Source of the DNA: Candidatus Altarchaeales archaeon A3
Lineage (GTDB): Archaea; Altiarchaeota; Altiarchaeia; Altiarchaeales; Altiarchaeaceae
Direction of reading: 5' to 3'
NCBI GenBank assembly: GCA_002083985.1
Contig: MTER01000187.1
Location: forward strand, 1-6,070
Length of the DNA: 6,070 bases
Positions 1 through 4,484 of this stretch are shown here, piece by piece (positions within the stretch are counted from its first letter, which is position 1; every line of letters starts with the position of its first letter). The position numbers were made by a program, and so were the translations under genes. Below the pieces are notes generated by a model. It searched no databases, was not told the origin of the DNA, and saw only the letters and a list, made by a program, of their open reading frames with translations.

Positions 1-387
1 AATGACTTGAAGGAAATGAATGTAAAAGAAGAAGAGGATTTAACCGGTAAAGAGAGATTTTATGCGGTCTCTATGCTGACATTCTCAATCATGAACAGAT
101 GTATTGATCTTGCTAATGAGATTATAAGTGCGTGTAAATTTGGAATACCTCATTCATATAGGGACCTGTTTGAGTATCTTTACAGAGAAAATGTTATTGA
201 TAAGGATGTCAGGGATAAGATGGTTACCCTTGTTTATTATCGTAATCTTATTGCTCACGAATATCATGAAATTGATGAAAAAGAAATTTTAACATTAGTA
301 AAAGTGATAGGAGTATCCGAAATATTTTTGGAGCAGGTCAGGGACTTTATAAAAGCAGGAAATAAAAATTCCAATAATGAAAAATAA
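1..387 (+). CDS. HepT-like (DUF86/HEPN) toxin RNase, 5' end at window edge
   Basis: This is a small all-helical protein of about 126 residues, a normal length for HepT. Counting from a TTG at 7, residues 79-86 read RNLIAHEY, the Rx4H (RNxxxHxY) signature of HEPN-family RNases; R79 and H84 are the expected catalytic pair. In characterised systems HepT cleaves RNA and is silenced by the adjacent nucleotidyltransferase MntA, which AMPylates the tyrosine of this motif; Y86 is present here. The frame stays open to base 1, so the true start may be upstream, at TTG 7, or at ATG 16. An ATG-ACT-TGA in another frame (2-10) could be the end of an overlapping upstream gene such as mntA, but that cannot be seen. 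The gene ends in TAA with no clear terminator. The family call is firm from the motif; toxin activity is inferred. Confidence 0.75.
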   Translation, partial: NDLKEMNVKEEEDLTGKERFYAVSMLTFSIMNRCIDLANEIISACKFGIPHSYRDLFEYLYRENVIDKDVRDKMVTLVYYRNLIAHEYHEIDEKEILTLVKVIGVSEIFLEQVRDFIKAGNKNSNNEK

Positions 388-501
388 ATATAGAACACTC
401 TTAAATTTTTGATGGTGTAATTAACAGGTGACTGTTGGTGCTCACCACCTATAAATCGAAAAAAATTAAAAGCAATATTTTAAAAATTCCCCTTAAAAGA
501 A

Positions 502-563
502 ATCTTAAATTTATGTATTGCGAAAAAAAGTCACCTATTTTTACGCAATCAAAAATTTAGGAT
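502..563. other. Long imperfect hairpin (62 nt)
   Basis: The two arms pair over about 24 bp. 502-512 pairs with 553-563 (11 bp, one G-U), 514-515 with 550-551, 517-522 (ATTGCG) with 544-549 (CGCAAT), and 524-528 with 538-542. The only defects are A-A mismatches at 513/552 and 523/543 and a bulged T516. The loop is 529-537 and contains TCACC. Three more pairs are possible outside (498-500 with 565-567). It lies just before the start of the TumE-like gene, so it could be a 5' UTR structure, a small RNA, a cruciform-type operator, or a small non-autonomous element. The structure is seen directly; its role is unknown. Confidence 0.6.
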
Positions 564-576
564 ATTTGATGATTCA

Positions 577-849
577 ATGGAGATTATTTTGATTGTAACT
601 TTTATTGATAGTTCTCTGCTTTTTGTTAAGGAATATGTTTTTGAAGGTAAGGAACGAAAGTATTCTTTTCAGTGGCAAGACAAAGATTCCAACCTGTTAA
701 TACGCTAGGATAAACAGCCACACCGGAAAAATATAAAAACATTTCCTCACAATTATCATATTCACGGCGAAGTAAAAGAATCAAATGTAAGAAATCTTGA
801 AGATGTGTTAGATGTTATCAGCAGGATATTGCGAAGTAAGAAAATATAG
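577..849 (+). pseudogene. TumE/DUF6516-like toxin with in-frame TAG at a conserved Trp
   Basis: Reading from ATG 577 gives 90 codons with a single interruption: TAG at 706-708 (codon 44). On both sides the frame matches the TumE-type toxin family (DUF6516). Before it come YSFQWQDKDSNLLIR (the family's 'hWQd..g.lIrR' stretch). After it come DKQPH and FPHNYHIHG (codons 56-64), equivalent to the family's WDNaPHH and tFPHHhH segments, and then an LEDVLDVI helix. The stop sits exactly where the family has Trp in RWDN, so TGG to TAG is one transition. No frameshift is needed and the rest looks undamaged, so the lesion is recent, a sequence error, or a recoded codon. The normal end is also TAG (847-849), followed immediately by TAA. 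TumE normally pairs with an adjacent antitoxin (TumA); none is visible here. The family assignment comes from remembered motifs, not a search. Confidence 0.7.
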
Positions 850-862
850 TAATTACAAGTAA

Positions 863-890
863 CATTATTTAACCTGCATTATTTAACCTG
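863..890. repeat. Perfect 2 x 14-bp tandem repeat
   Basis: CATTATTTAACCTG occurs twice head to tail, at 863-876 and 877-890, with no mismatch and no gap. It lies between the broken toxin and the AAA+ ATPase gene. The core TTAACCT recurs at about 965, closer to the ATPase start, so the repeats may be binding sites of a regulator. A simple slippage duplication is the alternative. Confidence 0.75.
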
Positions 891-910
891 AGTTTGTCAG
901 ATTAGCCGTG

Positions 911-981
911 ATTTAAGGTAAAATTTTGTACACTTTAACTCACCTTTAATTTGACATTCTCAAGTTAACCTTACCTTAAAT
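911..981. promoter_or_regulatory. Inverted-repeat leader of the AAA+/winged-helix unit, possible operator
   Basis: ATTTAAGGTAA (911-921) and TTACCTTAAAT (971-981) are a perfect 11-bp inverted repeat with a 49-bp spacer. A related half-site, CACCTTTAA, lies between them near 941-949. The right arm ends 16 bp before the ATG at 998, so a bound protein there would cover the promoter or start region. No ribosome binding site precedes ATG 998; the bases before it are T- and A-rich. An operator, possibly bound by the winged-helix product of this unit, is an inference. The repeat itself is seen directly. Confidence 0.4.
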
Positions 982-997
982 TTTAACATTTTTTATC

Positions 998-2278
998 ATG
1001 GACACAACACTCGGAAAAATTTATAAAATTATAAATGCATTAAAGGAGACAAAAATCCATCTTGGAGATGATGATTTTAGCGTTGAAAATTTTAAAACAA
1101 ACGGACAGCTGATATTTACAATAGCAAATTCCTGCCTGCACAATAGGATGCTTCTTCTTTACGGAGGAATGGGAGCAAACAAAACAACACTTATAAATGT
1201 CATAGGGAGCCGGCTCCGTAATGTTCCTTACAGCAATATGGTAAGCACAATGATAGCAGGTCATCCCGAGCAGACCGAAGAAAAGATGATTGGTTTTATA
1301 GACCCGAGACAGTGGATGAGTAAATACGAGAATGGAGAGGGTATAAAAGTTATATGGACAAACTGGGCAAAAGGCAGGTGGAAGGTTATAGATGAAATTA
1401 ACAGGTTTCCTCCGGGAAAGCAAAATTTATTTCACGATATTTTAAGGGCAAAGCAAATTTCATACTCCGGACAAACGCTTAAAACAGAGGACTGCAGAAT
1501 GTTTGCCACCATGAATCCGGAATTTAAAAGCACATATCCGTTAGATGAGGCATTGCTTGACAGAATCTCTCTTTGTGTTCCCGTGTACCAGCCGCCATTT
1601 AAGTATCTTCTTGATTTGCTTTCCAGACCGTCCGATATTGAGGGACTGGTAGAGGGTGTTCCGACATTAAGCGGTGAAGAATTTAATTCATTGCCTTTAA
1701 TGGTTGATAATGTCAGATTTCCACCTATACTTCAGGTATGCACTGCTTCATTAATAAGAGATTTCGTACTACTTGAAAGGGCTCCAAATCACGACAAAAC
1801 ACAATTAACGCCTTCGTCAAAGCCAAGTAAAGGACTATGCACAAGGCACACAAAATCAAAATATTATGGAAATTTAAATATTGTATCCTGGCAGGTTGAT
1901 GAGGGATTATCGGTAAGAGCATTATTTGATATCAGAGATTTTACAAAGGCAATCGCCTTTTTAAGGGGTAGTAATGAGGCAACGATTGCCGATTTAAAAG
2001 CGGTTGCTCCTTATGTAATATGGCACAGAGTAACTCCGAACGAAACAGTTTATAATGCTCCTCCATATTACGGAGCGGACAAGTTAAAATTTATAAGTGA
2101 TCTCGTTGAGAAAAGTATAAATACAACACTTACGGAAAGGGCAGAAATAAATACGATATTCGCACAGGCAAATGACGGAATGATTTCAACAGTTGAGGGA
2201 ATAAGGAAACTGGCAAATTTTGAAGATCCGCTGTGCAGGCTTGACATGATAAAATTTTTGGAAAACAAAACGAAATAA
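998..2278 (+). CDS. MoxR-type AAA+ ATPase
   Basis: This 426-residue cytoplasmic ATPase has all the MoxR-class landmarks. Walker A is GGMGANKTT (56-64). A HPEQTEEKMIG stretch (89-99) is typical of MoxR proteins. Walker B is WKVIDEINR (128-136, D132/E133), sensor 1 is MFATMNPE (168-175, N173), and the arginine finger is in LLDRI (R189). The lid helix starts LSVRA (304-308, sensor 2 R307) and continues into an AFLRG...DLKAVAPYVIWHR segment. About 40 residues between the core and the lid (roughly 260-300) are polar and look like an insertion. MoxR ATPases usually act as chaperones that remodel partner proteins or insert cofactors, typically beside a VWA-domain protein. No VWA gene is visible; a winged-helix-like gene follows 26 bp downstream instead. 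ATG 998 was chosen because homologous sequence begins soon after; no Shine-Dalgarno is seen. The substrate is unknown. Confidence 0.85.
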   Translation: MDTTLGKIYKIINALKETKIHLGDDDFSVENFKTNGQLIFTIANSCLHNRMLLLYGGMGANKTTLINVIGSRLRNVPYSNMVSTMIAGHPEQTEEKMIGFIDPRQWMSKYENGEGIKVIWTNWAKGRWKVIDEINRFPPGKQNLFHDILRAKQISYSGQTLKTEDCRMFATMNPEFKSTYPLDEALLDRISLCVPVYQPPFKYLLDLLSRPSDIEGLVEGVPTLSGEEFNSLPLMVDNVRFPPILQVCTASLIRDFVLLERAPNHDKTQLTPSSKPSKGLCTRHTKSKYYGNLNIVSWQVDEGLSVRALFDIRDFTKAIAFLRGSNEATIADLKAVAPYVIWHRVTPNETVYNAPPYYGADKLKFISDLVEKSINTTLTERAEINTIFAQANDGMISTVEGIRKLANFEDPLCRLDMIKFLENKTK

Positions 2279-2304
2279 ATTTTAAACAAATTCAAAAATT
2301 TAAA

Positions 2305-2793
2305 ATGTCAAATCTGTTACCAAAATATCCATCAAGTAAGGGAATTAAATCAAAGGAGTCATTATATGTTCCGAGACACGACGGAAAATTTATAAGTGAT
2401 AAAGGAGGACTTGATAAAAACATAATCTGGGGAGTTGAGGATGTAACTGGTTTTATTTTTCCGAAAATTTATCAGCCGAAGTATAATGAAATTGCCGCAA
2501 AATTTATAAATTTTGTTCTTGAATACGAAAAGACAGGAAAGGAAGAAATATCGTTATTTTTAAAAAACAATAATTATTCCCGTTCAACACTTGAAAACGA
2601 GATAATCCCGAAGATGGTCAGTTTTGGATTATTAAAGAGAGAAAGAGAGCAGGCAAAATCAGGAAAAAACAGATATCTTGTCCTTTCTGATTCGCTTACC
2701 TTTTCAAATTATTTAGAAAGAATAGCAAGTGCATGGAGTATGGTTGTTTTAACTGCGAGACAAAAAAGAAAAGTGAAACAAAATAAAATTTAA
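2305..2793 (+). CDS. Small winged-helix-like protein, partner of the AAA+ ATPase
   Basis: I do not recognise a named family. The protein has 162 residues. The first 50 are polar and partly irregular, with GKFISDKGGLDKNIIWGVEDVTGF around 27-50 when read in two overlapping pieces. Residues about 62-127 look like a winged helix: a first helix (EIAAKFINFVLEY), a helix-turn-helix in which EEISLFLKNN leads to SRSTLENEIIPKMVSFGLL, then a basic wing and strand (KREREQAKSGKNRYLVL). A helix follows (133-150) and the tail is very basic (RQKRKVKQNK). There is no membrane segment or signal peptide. It starts 26 bp after the ATPase stop on the same strand, so the two are probably co-transcribed. It may be a DNA-binding regulator of the unit or an adaptor that the ATPase remodels. 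The fold is judged by eye. Confidence 0.6.
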   Translation: MSNLLPKYPSSKGIKSKESLYVPRHDGKFISDKGGLDKNIIWGVEDVTGFIFPKIYQPKYNEIAAKFINFVLEYEKTGKEEISLFLKNNNYSRSTLENEIIPKMVSFGLLKREREQAKSGKNRYLVLSDSLTFSNYLERIASAWSMVVLTARQKRKVKQNKI

Positions 2794-2831
2794 CTTTTAT
2801 TTTAAAATTTCGTTAATTTATTATCAAAATA

Positions 2832-2902
2832 TGCTCAATAAAGAGTGAGGTCACTCGTGATTTTTTGACGGTTACGAGTGATTTACTACTTAATATTGAG
2901 CA
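2832..2902. other. Long hairpin (71 nt) between convergent genes, candidate structured RNA
   Basis: About 28 bp form one stem. TGCTCAATA (2832-2840) pairs with TATTGAGCA (2894-2902). 2841-2843 pairs with 2889-2891, 2844-2846 with 2885-2887, 2848-2850 with 2882-2884 (two G-U). TCACTCGTGA (2851-2860) pairs with TTACGAGTGA (2872-2881, one G-U). Bulges are AA 2892-2893, A2888 and G2847. The loop is 2861-2871. If the weaker middle pairs open, the shape is two stems around an internal pocket, as in archaeal H/ACA guide RNAs, but no ANA box directly follows the stem on either strand. A small RNA, a 3' UTR element of the winged-helix gene, or a DNA-level inverted repeat are all possible. Confidence 0.6.
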
Positions 2903-2921
2903 AGTTCTAAATGGCAATGCA

Positions 2922-2938
2922 ACTCTGACTTACAGAGT
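2922..2938. other. Small hairpin
   Basis: ACTCTG (2922-2927) and CAGAGT (2933-2938) form a perfect 6-bp stem around a 5-nt loop, 19 bp after the long hairpin. It may belong to the same transcript. There is no T-run after it, so it is not an obvious terminator. Confidence 0.4.
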
Positions 2939-2969
2939 GTTATACAGGTATGAATGGTGCAGTTAAGTT

Positions 2970-2994
2970 ATTTAAAAAACTTCGTTTTTTAAAT
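2970..2994. terminator. Bidirectional terminator-like stem between convergent genes
   Basis: ATTTAAAAAAC (2970-2980) and GTTTTTTAAAT (2984-2994) form a perfect 11-bp stem with a 3-nt loop. The symmetric A6/T6 design gives a U-run on the RNA of either strand. It lies 176 bp after the winged-helix gene (+) and 32 bp after the folC stop (-), where a shared terminator is expected. Archaea terminate mainly on T-runs, so the T6 may matter more than the stem. Confidence 0.55.
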
Positions 2995-3026
2995 CTCTGA
3001 GCAACATCGAGGTGAAATTTAAAAAT

Positions 3027-4310
3027 TTAATCTAAAATTTTCTTTCCTTCTGCAGCGGTAAAAAATGAACCTGCAATAACAATCGCGTTTGCATTATTTG
3101 TTTTTTTATTTAAGTTCATTGCCAAATCAATTGCCTCTTTCACATTACCTGTGCAAAGCACATTTTTAAATTTATCTGCATCTAAAAATTTTTTCATATC
3201 TTCCGGCTCTGTTGCCAATTCATAATCCGGCTTTGTCAGGATTATTGTGCTTATCAAGTCCGAAAATTTTAAAAAGACATTGAAAATTTCCCACATATTC
3301 TTGTATTTTAAAATTCCTGCAATTAAAATTATGTGTTCAAAATTTCCTGTATTTTTGATTTTTAACATTGTATTAAACAACGCTTCAAAACTTGCCCTAT
3401 TGTGAGCAACATCAATAATAATTAACGGATGCTTATTAAACACTTCAAGCCGCCCTTCAATTTTAACCTTCTTTAAGCCATTTTTGATGGCATTATCCGA
3501 AATTTCCATTATTCTTTCCGAGCGAAGCATAGAAATCGCCTCTATTACACAGACGGCGTTTTTAATCTGGTGTCCCCCTAATAAAGGAATAATGTATGTT
3601 TTGTTTTTATAGAAAAATTTCTGAAATTTCAGGTCTTTGGACATTCCTTTTGGAAAAAATTTTACAGATATTAATTCAGAATTTTTTTGTTTGCAGATTG
3701 CAGCATATAAATTTAAAATTTTATCCTGAGAAACACATGTAATTAACGGAATATTGTTTTTTATTATTCCTGCCTTTTCCTTTGCGATTGAAATTTCGTC
3801 ATTTCCCAAAAATTCCTGATGGTCAATTGAAATGTTGGATATTACTGAAATGACTGGATTTATAATATTCGTTGCATCGTATCTCCCACCCATTCCGACC
3901 TCAATGATAGCAATTTCAATTTTCTTTTTTTCAAAATACAGAAATGCCATCAAAGTTACTGTCTCAAAAAATGTCAGGTTAAATTTTTCTATTATCTCTT
4001 TATTTTCGTTAAAAATTTCGCATACCTCTTTTTTTAAAATCTTTCTGCCATTTATCTGAATCCGCTCCCTGAAATCAGTTAAGTGGGGAGAAGTATATAG
4101 ACCGACATTGTAACCGCTTTCTTTTAATATTGATGCGAGCATCGTGCTTATACTTCCCTTTCCTTTTGTTCCGGCAATGTGAATACTTTTAAATTTTTCA
4201 TGCGGATTGCCGGCAGCAGATAACGCATCTTTTATTCTTTCAAGCGTTAAGTCAATTCCTTTTGAACTTCTTAAATTGTAAAGGTATAAAATGATGTTGG
4301 AAAATTTCAT
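3027..4310 (-). CDS. folC: Folylpolyglutamate synthase / dihydrofolate synthase (FolC, Mur ligase family)
   Basis: This is a complete 427-residue enzyme, the usual FolC length. It joins glutamate to dihydropteroate and/or folate with ATP, through an acyl phosphate, in the cytoplasm. The motifs appear in order: P-loop GTKGKGS (47-53), SPHL (74-77), the metal-binding FE (115-116), EVGMGGRYDATN (137-148), DH (163-164), KAGI with the lysine that is carbamylated in Mur ligases (K179), LLGGHQIKNA (243-252), GRLEV (286-290) and DVAHN (300-304) leading into the glutamate-ligase domain. No key residue is missing. The family cannot be split by eye into dihydrofolate synthase, polyglutamate synthase or bifunctional forms. 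ATG 4310 precedes the conserved N-terminal helix by a few residues; no ribosome binding site is seen. No folate gene lies next to it in the window, so it is probably transcribed alone, or together with aglB if the terminator between them leaks. Confidence 0.92.
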   Translation of the reverse strand: MKFSNIILYLYNLRSSKGIDLTLERIKDALSAAGNPHEKFKSIHIAGTKGKGSISTMLASILKESGYNVGLYTSPHLTDFRERIQINGRKILKKEVCEIFNENKEIIEKFNLTFFETVTLMAFLYFEKKKIEIAIIEVGMGGRYDATNIINPVISVISNISIDHQEFLGNDEISIAKEKAGIIKNNIPLITCVSQDKILNLYAAICKQKNSELISVKFFPKGMSKDLKFQKFFYKNKTYIIPLLGGHQIKNAVCVIEAISMLRSERIMEISDNAIKNGLKKVKIEGRLEVFNKHPLIIIDVAHNRASFEALFNTMLKIKNTGNFEHIILIAGILKYKNMWEIFNVFLKFSDLISTIILTKPDYELATEPEDMKKFLDADKFKNVLCTGNVKEAIDLAMNLNKKTNNANAIVIAGSFFTAAEGKKILD

Positions 4311-4441
4311 TCAAATCAGGCATTAAATTGAATTTTAGTAACTATTCGGCCACCTAAAAAAATCATAGATAAATTTTTGATTTTTTTGTATTTTTTGAAA
4401 TTTTCATAGGTAATTTTAAAATCCAATAGATTTTTAAAGAT

Positions 4442-4460
4442 TAAAAACCCGCAGTTTTTA
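4442..4460 (-). terminator. Candidate terminator after aglB
   Basis: On the - strand TAAAAAC and GTTTTTA form a 7-bp stem around a 5-nt loop, 25 nt past the aglB stop codon. The 3' arm carries the U-run. More T-runs follow before folC. This would separate aglB from folC transcription, though the 174-bp gap also has to hold any folC promoter, and no clear TATA box stands out. Confidence 0.4.
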
Positions 4461-4484
4461 GTAATTTTTGTACCCTCTGAAATT

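Noticed and set aside
425..450. Inverted repeat GGTGA (427-431) / TCACC (442-446)
   Set aside because: Only 5 bp, with competing pairings of similar strength; likely chance.
561..576. TGATGA resembling a C box of a C/D guide RNA
   Set aside because: No properly spaced D box (CTGA) or second C/D pair nearby; the bases lie at the start of the toxin frame.
1040..1423. 127-codon frame opposite the AAA+ ATPase gene
   Set aside because: It is antisense to the Walker A and Walker B coding region, which is clearly the real gene; a Cys-rich shadow translation.
2832..2910. H/ACA guide RNA
   Set aside because: The two-stem shape is possible, but no ANA trinucleotide follows the basal stem on either strand, so the name is not supported.
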